Shown piece after piece: positions 17,797-25,294 of a DNA stretch of 64,000 bases. The stretch is from CAWHPS01 sp963831235 (lineage in GTDB: Bacteria; Fibrobacterota; OXYB2-FULL-49-7; JAEUSG01). How positions within the stretch are numbered: position 1 is the first letter of the stretch; each line of letters opens with the position of its first letter. The stretch spans positions 1 through 64,000 of the forward strand of contig CAWHPS010000038.1 in the NCBI GenBank assembly GCA_963831235.1, given 5' to 3'. The notes under the pieces were generated by a model. It made no database searches and was not told the DNA's origin. It saw only the letters and a list, made by a program, of their open reading frames with translations. A program made the translations under genes and the position numbers.

Positions 17797-19950
17797 ATGG
17801 ACAAAGTAATTGCCAAACTACAATTACTCGCAGAGAATCACATCAGGGAAATCAATGTACCAGAAGAAGACAGGGTAAATAGGGTTATGGTCTATAAAGC
17901 CCGCAATGGTAAAATAGTTTTAAAGAAACTTGACCCTATAGGATTCTCAAAGTGTTTGTTTAAGCACATAGCTCCATTAAGTCAACTTCTTGAGGTTAAG
18001 ATTGACCAACGTTTATTTCAGGTCAATGAAGAACAATCACGTGAAGATGTATTGATGAACAGGCTTAAGCTTGAAAGTGGCTTGCAGGAAATCACCTACA
18101 ATAATTGCAAGTATGTACCTTGTGGGGCTGCCTCAAGTCTAAAGGAAGGTCGCCTATGGTATTCAACAGAACAAGTAAGGGACACAGTGCATAAATATTT
18201 CCCATACTCGGAGGCTTGCTCTACATACATGGGTGTACTTTTATCTCAAGGTTTCAGTGGGGAATTCAAGTCAGATGCCGTTTGTGTCTATGAAGAATCA
18301 GATAATCGCAACGACGGAATGGGATACATAAAAATGTCATTTGCCCATACCCAAGGCATCTACAGCCAAGCACAAGTAAGGATTATAGACCCTATAAATT
18401 TCAGTGCCGCGAAAGGAACTTTGCTTTTAATGGCAGACAAGCTCTTCACTGCCATGTTTGGAGATAAAGATATCTCAATTAACAAAACACTTATTAAGTC
18501 TGAGTCGAGTATCTTTCAATCCTGTATAATTTCAGTGAGATCGGTTGCTCGATTCATGCCAATGAGGAGTTCGTTCCAAGTGCTCCAATTCGTTTCTCCT
18601 GCTGGGTACGCTAAGTTGAAACTGAGCATAGATAAACATCTTGAGGAGATATTCGCACGTTTTACAAACAAGGAGAAGGCCATTGAAGAATTAAAACTCA
18701 GGCTGATTGAAGAGGATGGAACAATGCTGGTTGATACAAAACTGGCGATGCTTTTACTTTCAGGGCTTGATATTCGGCACCCTTGGATTCAGAGCCGTAT
18801 TTCATCCTTGTGGTTAAAAGAATTGTCTGAGCTGGCTTTAGGAGGGCCTATACAGTTTTGCTCTGGTATGGCTGCTTTTGACCCGTCTATGAAACCTGGG
18901 ACTGTCAGATTCTTCAACGGTTCTGTATTTATGAATATGAAGGAATTGTCTGATATCGAGTTGGGTGACGCGGACGGAGATATCCTTGGATTTTGTTTGG
19001 ATTGTGAGAAACGGGAATGTATTGTATTACGCTATCCGCTGATCCAATCCGTCTCTATAATGAAACTCCGTGTAGTAGGTGAAATTCCATCCTGCTTACT
19101 ATCGAATCCATTAGCCGTTGAGGTGTTTAGTGAAATTCACCGTCTATCTCCAATTCAAAAACCAGATACAATTAAAAAGCACACGAGTCTATCACAACTT
19201 GTGTCAGTCCTTTTGGATGGTGCTTCTGGTGGAGGGATTGGAGGGTCAACGCTCGCTCTTAGTGCTTCTGTTGCACATGGTAAGGACGACTTGACATTTG
19301 CATTGGGATTTTATTCATATTGTGAATGTCTTAGTTTCAAACACACCGTCCTTAATCAGCCATCAGTAAGCCCCGCAAAGGTATTGAAGGAATTACAATC
19401 ACCTGCATGGTTTGGATTAAATCCAGAACGGCTATCTGATTTTCAGGTAGTTGAATATCCTGGAATTGTTGCCGAGAATTATAATTATGTGGCAAACAAA
19501 ATTCAGGCTTTCAAAACTACTCTGGATACTCAAAAGAAACCGTTATCTGAATTTCGCGGACTGATACCTATTCCAAAATCCTTTAACCGTAAGGCATTCA
19601 TAAAAATATATGAGTGCTATAAGGCATATTGTAAAAATGTATCTATCGCAATTGAGAAAAAGGATGAAGAGTTGTTGAATAGGACTATCAGGGCTACTGA
19701 AATTATCGGCATGGGAATGTCTGAGAAGGATATTGCTCTGGCATGGCACATTTCTCATTTAGGTTCTGGACTTGCAAGTTTCGTTATTCACTTAGGGATA
19801 AATCAAATTGTAAAGCTGTTAGGTCATTCTGTTCATGTGCCAGTGTTAAAGGTTGTTTCAAACACAGAGCCACAACTGACAATGAAAGGTTTTGAGAATA
19901 CATATCAGAAGAACATAGACCTTTGCCTGAAAAAGTTATTTGCGGCTTAA
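17797..19950 (+). CDS. Large unknown protein with DADGD motif; possible double-psi-beta-barrel polymerase-like
   Basis: 717 residues from the ATG with AAAAGGAGGAATCGCA; an in-frame ATG at 17731 (own GGAGG) would add 22 Gln/Ser-rich residues. No family recognised along the length. Residues ~355-400 read FCSGMAAFDPSMKPGTVRFF and then SDIELGDADGDILGF. The DxDGD signature, preceded by a P-x-x-x-PG-x-[VI]-R strand, is the arrangement seen around the catalytic aspartates of RNA-silencing RdRPs (QDE-1), phage YonO-type RNA polymerases and RNAP beta-prime. It does not fit an EF-hand, since Gly does not follow the third Asp. It is the first and largest rightward gene. Polymerase activity is a hypothesis. 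Confidence 0.6.
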   Translation: MDKVIAKLQLLAENHIREINVPEEDRVNRVMVYKARNGKIVLKKLDPIGFSKCLFKHIAPLSQLLEVKIDQRLFQVNEEQSREDVLMNRLKLESGLQEITYNNCKYVPCGAASSLKEGRLWYSTEQVRDTVHKYFPYSEACSTYMGVLLSQGFSGEFKSDAVCVYEESDNRNDGMGYIKMSFAHTQGIYSQAQVRIIDPINFSAAKGTLLLMADKLFTAMFGDKDISINKTLIKSESSIFQSCIISVRSVARFMPMRSSFQVLQFVSPAGYAKLKLSIDKHLEEIFARFTNKEKAIEELKLRLIEEDGTMLVDTKLAMLLLSGLDIRHPWIQSRISSLWLKELSELALGGPIQFCSGMAAFDPSMKPGTVRFFNGSVFMNMKELSDIELGDADGDILGFCLDCEKRECIVLRYPLIQSVSIMKLRVVGEIPSCLLSNPLAVEVFSEIHRLSPIQKPDTIKKHTSLSQLVSVLLDGASGGGIGGSTLALSASVAHGKDDLTFALGFYSYCECLSFKHTVLNQPSVSPAKVLKELQSPAWFGLNPERLSDFQVVEYPGIVAENYNYVANKIQAFKTTLDTQKKPLSEFRGLIPIPKSFNRKAFIKIYECYKAYCKNVSIAIEKKDEELLNRTIRATEIIGMGMSEKDIALAWHISHLGSGLASFVIHLGINQIVKLLGHSVHVPVLKVVSNTEPQLTMKGFENTYQKNIDLCLKKLFAA

Positions 19951-20109
19951 TCTGTTTATCAAACCCTCCCGTATTCTTAAATCAAGCCATTATCCGTTCT
20001 TCCTCCCTATTTACCCTGCACTGTAATTGATTTTTGTATCACTACTGGCACCTAACGGTGCAGGTTCTTGATTCTTTATTAATCAATCCTTTAACAAATG
20101 GAGGTCTCT

Positions 20110-20265
20110 ATGGGAAAGTTGGTGGATTACGCACGCATTATTGAGCAGGGAATAAAAGATTCTAACATGAAGGTAAAGGCTCTTGCCCTTACCTGTCTTG
20201 CCGTCAGGAAATCAATCACTGTTTTAAAATCAGTGGATGACAAACTTTCAAAAAGGGGGAAATAA
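20110..20265 (+). CDS. Small hypothetical protein
   Basis: 51 residues (MGKLVDYARIIEQGIKDSNM, then KVKALALTCLAVRKSITVLK) with a GGAGG six bases before the start. It is helical, and its stop codon abuts the next gene's ATG directly, so it is coupled to the membrane protein gene. Unknown. Confidence 0.6.
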   Translation: MGKLVDYARIIEQGIKDSNMKVKALALTCLAVRKSITVLKSVDDKLSKRGK

Positions 20266-20607
20266 ATGCTACAAGTTGTACTTATCGCAATAGTATGTGG
20301 CGGTTTAAGCATTCTGTTCTTCCTCTTGGAGGTTCACCAGTCACTAAAGAATCTTGATAAATTCCTCGCTACTCATATTGGGATTTCAAGGGTCGCTATT
20401 TTGTGGAAACTGCCTCTGTGTTTCTATCCTTTACTAAGCGATACATCTGTAACGCTCTTTGCTATTTGGCTCTTTGGAATGCATGGAGGAATGGTTGGCA
20501 TGATGGTAAGCATGATGGTTTCAGTCATGAGTTCATTTTACTTTCAAATCCGTTTATTACGTCACCCTATCAAGTTTGACAAGAGGATAGACAGTAAGAC
20601 CCTCTGA
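20266..20607 (+). CDS. Small membrane protein
   Basis: 113 residues with about three membrane segments: residues ~3-22, ~45-70 and a Met/Gly/Val-rich one at ~72-92 (GMHGGMVGMMVSMMVSVMSS). The tail is basic and probably cytoplasmic. Its ATG follows the previous stop without a gap, and the ribosome binding site AAAGGGGG lies inside the end of that gene. Function unknown. Confidence 0.6.
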   Translation: MLQVVLIAIVCGGLSILFFLLEVHQSLKNLDKFLATHIGISRVAILWKLPLCFYPLLSDTSVTLFAIWLFGMHGGMVGMMVSMMVSVMSSFYFQIRLLRHPIKFDKRIDSKTL

Positions 20608-20910
20608 AATTGCTTTATGTCTATTTCATCGGTTGTATCTGGTCGTAAACATTATGAAGCATTGAATGACTTAACAGTGCAAAATGTCTCAGTAACAGAA
20701 ATCGCCGATTTTAGCAATAGGATATATATTGCTGTTTTCGGTGATTTTCCTGCTAATTTTAACATTTCTGTATTACTCAGGGTTGCTTCGCAACAGAGTT
20801 AGTAAGTCCGCCATTGGGGCATAACTAAACTTATCTCGTTAAAAATCAATAAAAACAGGCATGGGTAGTTTCCCGTGTAAAAATAACAAACATTAACAGA
20901 AGGAGTCTCA
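20608..20910. other. Non-coding stretch with GTTGC-ttc-GCAAC hairpin
   Basis: No open frame here has a ribosome binding site. A small stem-loop, GTTGC-TTC-GCAAC (20782-20794), precedes the inverted-repeat copy at 20797-20811. Otherwise only AT-rich DNA leading to the next start. Confidence 0.4.
20797..20811. repeat. 15-bp inverted repeat, right copy
   Basis: AGTTAGTAAGTCCGC is the exact reverse complement of 15759-15773. It follows a small hairpin and lies in the gap before the DUF932 pseudogene. Confidence 0.5.
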
Positions 20911-21763
20911 ATGATGAAGCTCGGTAGTCTCAAAACGGCAGAGGAGGCGATAGTCCGCCGCAGGTATGAATTTCGCAGTAGAAGGTACCCCTATAATGGG
21001 ATGCAACGGAATGGACATTAAATCTCACAAACTATTATTCCGTTCCGACAACAAATGGGCAATTAGGTGTAGTTGGCAGTGGATTATCGTCCCAATTCAG
21101 AATGCCCATGCTTTTGTTTCATGGATGTTCTTTGTGAACAGCATGGTGCAACATACGAATTTGCAGAAATTATTAAAGGGTGGCAAGAAGATTGTCCTGC
21201 AAGCCAGACTTGGAAATCCTTTCGATGTTCGTTCTGGTGATACATTGGAGCAGTATGTTACTCTTGTCAATAGCCATGACGGGTCAACATCATTAAGATG
21301 TTTCTTCACGCCGATACGATTATTCTGCATGAATCAGCTCCATGTAGCTCTTGCCCGTTCAACATCATCAATTAACTTACGGCATACTGCAAATATAGAA
21401 TCTCGAATCCGTGATGCATTTCAGGTGTTCAATCTTGCAGGTGCATACTTCGACGATTTCAAAAAGAAAGCCGAGTATCTATCAAGGAAAATCTGTAACA
21501 CTACTATGGTAAACCGTTTCCTCGATGAAGTAATGAAAGATACTGGTTCTACAAGAAATGAAAACCAACGGCAGGATGTTATCAGGCTGTTTGAAAATGG
21601 GAAAGGGAACGGCAATGGAACTGCTTGGGATTTGTGGAACGGAATGACTGAATTTATTCAATATGAACGTGGTTCCAATCCTGAAAAGCGTTTTGAGTCA
21701 TCTATGTTTGGTGCAGGTAGCCATCTTAAGCAAGCCTCGTTTGAAGCTGTAATGGCTCTTTAA
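20911..21763 (+). pseudogene. DUF932 (phage/plasmid-like TIGR03299-type) gene with several frameshifts
   Basis: The start at 20911 has AGAAGGAGTCTCA before it and encodes KLGSLKTAEEAIV. The family sequence then continues in another frame (AAGMNFAVEGTPIM), switches at LGVVGSG, returns for PIQNA-AF, switches again for MDVLCEQHGATYEFAEII, and is finally open from LLKGGKKIVLQARLGNPFD through EQYVTLVNSHDGSTSLRCFF to the end. Conserved DUF932 segments are therefore spread over three frames, requiring at least four small indels. DUF932 proteins are common in plasmids and phages, with no settled function. This copy is most likely dead. Confidence 0.75.
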
Positions 21764-21885
21764 TTCATTTTTCGGGCTGGTTATAAACCTCCAGTGTGTG
21801 CTTATCGCTAAAAAGCATATACTGGAACTGTTATTGTAGGGCAATGTCGAAGCCCTGCAATGATTTTAGCCAGTCTGTTTTTGTT

Positions 21886-22218
21886 TTAGGAGTTATTCTT
21901 GACGACTTTATTTGTCCTGTCCCATTTAGAGCCTTGCCAATCAGAAATCATTCCATTATCACCGCACTTTTCGCATCCCCATAAAACGGGATCTGTAAGG
22001 CCATCAAGGGCACCTATGATATCACCTCGACAAGTTTTCGTTCTGCACTGAATCCCTGTCTTAATATTTGCTTTAACAAATGGGAATGCCGCCGTTACTT
22101 TCTCGACTATTGATACCATAAATATACTCATATCATATGCTGGTATCGGAATATTCTCGGGGATATCGCCATTTTTATTCAAACAATGTCTCAGATCGGT
22201 AATGTAGCACTTGCCCAT
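21886..22218 (-). CDS. Zinc-ribbon hypothetical protein
   Basis: 110 residues from the ATG at 22218 with AAAGGAAT upstream. The C-terminal half has CRTKTCRGDIIGALDG, then WGCEKCGDNGMISDWQGSKW; the CxxCG-x-x-G-x-I-x-x-WQG-x-x-WD pattern is a zinc-ribbon seen in many plasmid-borne hypothetical proteins. It is the only leftward gene in this part of the rightward arm. Function unknown. Confidence 0.65.
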   Translation of the reverse strand: MGKCYITDLRHCLNKNGDIPENIPIPAYDMSIFMVSIVEKVTAAFPFVKANIKTGIQCRTKTCRGDIIGALDGLTDPVLWGCEKCGDNGMISDWQGSKWDRTNKVVKNNS

Positions 22219-22297
22219 TCTATTCCTTTCATTGAAGCTATAAAATATAAAAAGTCGGAAGCCTGTATCACCCTGTTTTTCAATAAGGAGTTCAAAC

Positions 22298-22450
22298 ATG
22301 AATAACAAATCTACCGCTATCATTAGAATAAAAAATGGGAGTATTCAAAATGTCTCAATGGATTCTGGAATAATCATTATAGTCGAAGACCATGATTGTC
22401 CTGACGAAGAAAATGACAGGAAATATACCAGATTCATCTATCAAAAATAA
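22298..22450 (+). CDS. Small acidic hypothetical protein
   Basis: 50 residues (MNNKSTAIIRIKNGSIQNVS ... TRFIYQK) with AAGGAG seven bases upstream. Beta-strand-like N-terminus, acidic middle. It heads a run of tiny genes, each with its own strong ribosome binding site. No family recognised. Confidence 0.6.
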   Translation: MNNKSTAIIRIKNGSIQNVSMDSGIIIIVEDHDCPDEENDRKYTRFIYQK

Positions 22451-22476
22451 TAACCAAACTAAAAGGAGCTTTGCCT

Positions 22477-22641
22477 ATGAACAAAACGGAAAATCAGTAT
22501 CAGCCTGTTAAGACCTTTACTTGTCCTGCTAAAATCCAAGTTGAAGATGAAACCAAGTGTCCAATTTGCGGCTGTCAAACCTATCCGCAAGGAGCCTGTC
22601 ATATCTGTTTTAATTGTGGCACAACAAATGGATGCAGTTAA
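22477..22641 (+). CDS. Small zinc-ribbon protein
   Basis: 54 residues preceded by AAAAGGAG. Two cysteine knuckles, CPICGCQTYPQ and CHICFNCGTTNGC, form a zinc ribbon like the C-terminal tail of some ribonucleotide reductases and phage zinc-finger proteins. It is likely nucleic-acid or protein binding; the partner is unknown. Confidence 0.65.
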   Translation: MNKTENQYQPVKTFTCPAKIQVEDETKCPICGCQTYPQGACHICFNCGTTNGCS

Positions 22642-22664
22642 CGATTAACAAAGGAGGAATTGCC

Positions 22665-22808
22665 ATGCAGATTACCTGTAAATGCGGTAGCAATGAACTG
22701 GAGGAAATACCCTCTGGTGAAAATTCCAAGGCATATGAATGTAAAAAGTGTGGTTCTGGAATATTCATTCTTTACAGTGATCCAATAACAGAAGACTCTA
22801 AAAAATAG
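22665..22808 (+). CDS. Small zinc-ribbon protein
   Basis: 47 residues from the ATG at 22665, which follows AAAGGAGGAATTGCC. ITCKCGSNELEEI and AYECKKCGSGIFIL give a two-knuckle zinc ribbon, a second such protein in a row. An in-frame upstream ATG lacks a ribosome binding site. Unknown role. Confidence 0.65.
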   Translation: MQITCKCGSNELEEIPSGENSKAYECKKCGSGIFILYSDPITEDSKK

Positions 22809-22845
22809 GGTTATAAATAAAAACTTAAAACGAAGGAGGTGAATC

Positions 22846-23133
22846 ATGTTGACGAATCTGGAAATTACGGAACTCAAGATTTTTCCAACAAAGAACCTGG
22901 ATACCAGTGTTATTGCTGTATGTGTCGCCACTTTTAACAATGCATTGGTGGTATCAGGTCTTAAAATCAAGGAGAGTAAACAGGGTATCTATGTTGCTTT
23001 CCCCTTTCAAAGAAATTCGGATGGAATCCATTCAAGGGTTTACCCAGTGAACGAAGAAGTCAGAAAGGAAATATCGAATAGGATTCTAGCAACTTATGTA
23101 ATTAACCATTGTGTGGAAGACTATGCCGTGTAA
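22846..23133 (+). CDS. spoVG: SpoVG family protein
   Basis: 95 residues, preceded by GAAGGAGGT. It follows the SpoVG pattern: an N-terminal strand ITELKIFPTK, then ATFNNALVVSGLKIKESKQG, IYVAFPFQRNSDG, RVYPVNEEVRKEISNRILAT. SpoVG proteins are small dimeric DNA/RNA-binding regulators, and copies are common in mobile elements. Here it is in the recombination-type gene run, so a nucleic-acid role in the element is likely. Confidence 0.85.
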   Translation: MLTNLEITELKIFPTKNLDTSVIAVCVATFNNALVVSGLKIKESKQGIYVAFPFQRNSDGIHSRVYPVNEEVRKEISNRILATYVINHCVEDYAV

Positions 23134-23158
23134 CTTTAACTTAACAAAAGGAGTGTCT

Positions 23159-23629
23159 ATGGACACAAACCAACCGTCTCTTAAACCCGTTAAAATCTCA
23201 TGTGGTTATAGTGCCAAAGAAAGTGCCAATTATAACAGTAGTAGCTATTCGATCAATTTAGAAATGGAGGTCTTGGTCAATGGAAAAACGGCTGATTTCG
23301 AAAGTAAGGCGGATTTGCTCTATGATCTTTGCAGACGCATCGTTACCAAACAGCGTTCCGCGTCGATTGATTCATTGCTTGCACCTAATGAGCGGCCACC
23401 TGTTGCCCCTCAAGCTCCCGTGATTCCTCCGAGTCCACCTGCTAATAACAATGTTCCTGATGTGGCATCGCCCAAACAGGTCAAATTCATATTTGCTCTT
23501 TCAAGGGCAAAGGGTTTTGACTCGAAGAAGACAAAGGAAATTGTTTATGACCAGTTCAAGAAAACCGTGGAAAATCTTTCACGGCACGAGGCAAGCCAAG
23601 TTATATCTGATTTGAAACAAGCTGCCTGA
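23159..23629 (+). CDS. Phage-type protein with SPKQ C-terminal helical domain
   Basis: 156 residues from 23159 (AAAAGGAG upstream; a longer in-frame start overlaps spoVG and lacks one). The N-terminal half (~85 residues) is beta-rich, then a Pro-rich linker (PPVAPQAPVIPPSPPANN), then SPKQVKFIFALSRAKGFDSK and NLSRHEASQVISDL. The C-terminal unit occurs at the ends of many phage single-strand-annealing and nuclease-associated proteins. Exact function unknown; it precedes the Cas4/RecB-like nuclease. Confidence 0.65.
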   Translation: MDTNQPSLKPVKISCGYSAKESANYNSSSYSINLEMEVLVNGKTADFESKADLLYDLCRRIVTKQRSASIDSLLAPNERPPVAPQAPVIPPSPPANNNVPDVASPKQVKFIFALSRAKGFDSKKTKEIVYDQFKKTVENLSRHEASQVISDLKQAA

Positions 23630-23654
23630 TTTCTTTCCTCTTATTCATTCCTAC

Positions 23655-23697
23655 AAAGGGGGTGTTGTCTATAATAGGTGACATCCCCCTTTTTCTT
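23655..23697 (+). terminator. Rho-independent terminator
   Basis: AAAGGGGGTGT pairs with ACATCCCCCTTT around an AT-rich loop, followed by TTTTTCTTT. It lies 25 bases after the SPKQ-domain gene and just before the nuclease gene. Confidence 0.75.
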
Positions 23698-23713
23698 TAA
23701 ACAGGAGAACAAA

Positions 23714-24436
23714 ATGAAAATAAATGAAATCTCTTATTCATCTTTTACCGAGTATCTGATGTGTCCAGCCAAATATTGGTATAGAAAAATATTAGAAATC
23801 CCTCCGTCTTTTACGCCTATTGAACTTGCGTATGGCTCTGGATTTCACTCAGCAGTTGAGCGATTGCAAATTGGGAAATTAGAAAACGCGGAAGTATCCC
23901 TCGATGAAATGATGGAGGAATTCACAAAAGCCATAGATGTATCTAATGTACGTTATAACGGGCAAAACCGTGAGGAACTTATTGCAGAAGCAAAAGAACT
24001 TCTGACAATAGCTAAAGGCACAGATTTTGGTAAAGTTGTGGGAGTAGAATATCCAATTGAGGTGAAGATAGGTTCAGACCTTTTTCTGAATGGGTTTTTA
24101 GATATGATAACGCTTGACTCAGAGGGAAATAAAATTGTTACTGATGTAAAAACATCTAAAAAGCGTTTATCTCAGTCGGATCTGGAGAATCATTTACAAC
24201 TCACGACATATTCGCTTGCATATCCTGAAAGTGAATTAAGGTTAGCCATATTTTTAAAACAAAAGACTCCTGGTGTGGAAATTATGAGCACCAAGAGAAC
24301 TATGAAGCAACGGCAACGCTTGGTAAAACAAATCATAGCCGTGCGAGATGCAATGCAAGCTGAAATATGGTATCCCCGCGAATCATTTATTTGTGGGAAC
24401 TGTCAGTATTTTGAACAATGCCACAAGGACTTTTAA
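23714..24436 (+). CDS. PD-(D/E)XK nuclease, RecB/Cas4-like with Fe-S cysteines
   Basis: 240 residues from the ATG at 23714 (AGGAGAACAAA upstream). Nuclease motifs: SSFTEYLMCPAKYWYRK (first Cys), GSGFHSAVE, NGFLDMITLDSEGNKIVTDV followed by K-T-S-K (the D...DxK core), LQLTTYSLAY, and a C-terminal CGNCQYFEQC. The four cysteines flanking the nuclease core match the iron-sulfur staple of Cas4 and AddB. It probably processes DNA ends in recombination or replication of the element; no CRISPR array or cas1/cas2 is present, so it is not a CRISPR gene here. Confidence 0.85.
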   Translation: MKINEISYSSFTEYLMCPAKYWYRKILEIPPSFTPIELAYGSGFHSAVERLQIGKLENAEVSLDEMMEEFTKAIDVSNVRYNGQNREELIAEAKELLTIAKGTDFGKVVGVEYPIEVKIGSDLFLNGFLDMITLDSEGNKIVTDVKTSKKRLSQSDLENHLQLTTYSLAYPESELRLAIFLKQKTPGVEIMSTKRTMKQRQRLVKQIIAVRDAMQAEIWYPRESFICGNCQYFEQCHKDF

Positions 24437-24451
24437 CCAAAAGGAGACAAG

Positions 24452-24601
24452 ATGAACAAGTTTCTTGTTGAAATCACAATTGTACAAACCGTGGAAGCGG
24501 ATTCAAAAGAAAACGCGGAAATAAAGGCCATGAAAGCCATTCCGAAAGTCATATTTGATCGCTTTCCAATAGACGTGGAGGTAAATTATTCAGGGGCATA
24601 A
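24452..24601 (+). CDS. Small hypothetical protein
   Basis: 49 residues (MNKFLVEITIVQTVEADSKE ... PIDVEVNYSGA), start preceded by AAAAGGAGA. Strand-helix-strand appearance. Its stop codon lies in the hairpin next to which the insertion sequence is inserted, so the 3' flank is disrupted. Confidence 0.6.
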   Translation: MNKFLVEITIVQTVEADSKENAEIKAMKAIPKVIFDRFPIDVEVNYSGA

Positions 24602-24608
24602 ACCCCTG
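24591..24608 (+). terminator. Hairpin at the insertion point of the IS
   Basis: CAGGGG-CATAAA-CCCCTG, a perfect 6-bp stem over the stop codon of the preceding gene. The copy ATAAACCCCTG recurs right after the IS, so this hairpin's right arm is the target-site duplication. Confidence 0.6.
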
Positions 24609-24742
24609 CTGCGATTCAGACAGTAAAAAACGCCTTACCGGGGTAACAATACCCCCAAACACCCGTTTATCTCTGTAATCAGTCCCTGTTCAACGTAGTT
24701 TTCCATCTGACCATTAATCAAAAAGCGGATTATTTTTAAGGG

Positions 24743-25294
24743 ATGTCATTTTGTGCGATATTTTCTTGCTTGTCTGGTATGTATAATAGTATATTAGCAT
24801 ACCAGATGAAACCAGATGCAAGCCGCCTCAAGCAATTAATTCGAGAATTCGAGGAATCCCGTTTGGCTTATGTGCAAGACATTTTGCAAGAGCAAGGACC
24901 TCTGCGCAGCGGCTCCTTGGTTACCATCCGGCGCAAGTGTGGCAAACCTAACTGCCGGTGCGCCACCGGTGAAGGACATTCCGCTACCTACTTGTCCACA
25001 AAGCAAAGCGGCAAAACCAGGATGGTTTATCTCTCCGCCATTTGTTTAAAGACAGTAGCCCAGCAAGCCCGCAGCTACCGCCGTTTTAGTAAAAACCGGG
25101 CTACTTTGGTTAAACTAGCCCGGCAATCGTTGCAACACATTGATCGCTTACAGGAAATGCTTCAAACCACGACATCCATTGTTAATAAGAAGAAAAGAAC
25201 CGCTCGGTACAAACCGCAAAAAGCGGAAAGGAAGGGGCTGATATGGATTTGGTTGTATTCGAAGAAAACAAAACCATGGTCTTGCAAGCATTGA
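24743..25294 (+). CDS. DUF6788-like IS accessory protein
   Basis: 183 residues from 24743, or 162 from the ATG at 24806, where the conserved part starts. Hallmarks: GPLRSGSLVTIRRKCGKPNC followed by RCATGEGHS (three cysteines), then a basic helical tail. Such proteins accompany DDE transposases in several insertion sequences; their role is unknown. It overlaps the transposase start by about 50 bp in another frame, which suggests coupling. Identical gene in copy 2. Confidence 0.75.
   Translation: MSFCAIFSCLSGMYNSILAYQMKPDASRLKQLIREFEESRLAYVQDILQEQGPLRSGSLVTIRRKCGKPNCRCATGEGHSATYLSTKQSGKTRMVYLSAICLKTVAQQARSYRRFSKNRATLVKLARQSLQHIDRLQEMLQTTTSIVNKKKRTARYKPQKAERKGLIWIWLYSKKTKPWSCKH

Noticed and set aside
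17797..19950. Reading the DADGD motif as an EF-hand or dockerin calcium loop
   Set aside because: The loop pattern needs DxDxDG; here Ile follows the third Asp and no second half is seen, so the polymerase-like reading fits better, though unproven.
20617..20802. 61-codon frame before the DUF932 pseudogene
   Set aside because: No ribosome binding site and it runs through the hairpin and the 15-bp inverted repeat.
23714..24436. Cas4 as part of a CRISPR-Cas system
   Set aside because: No repeat-spacer array and no cas1, cas2 or effector in the window.
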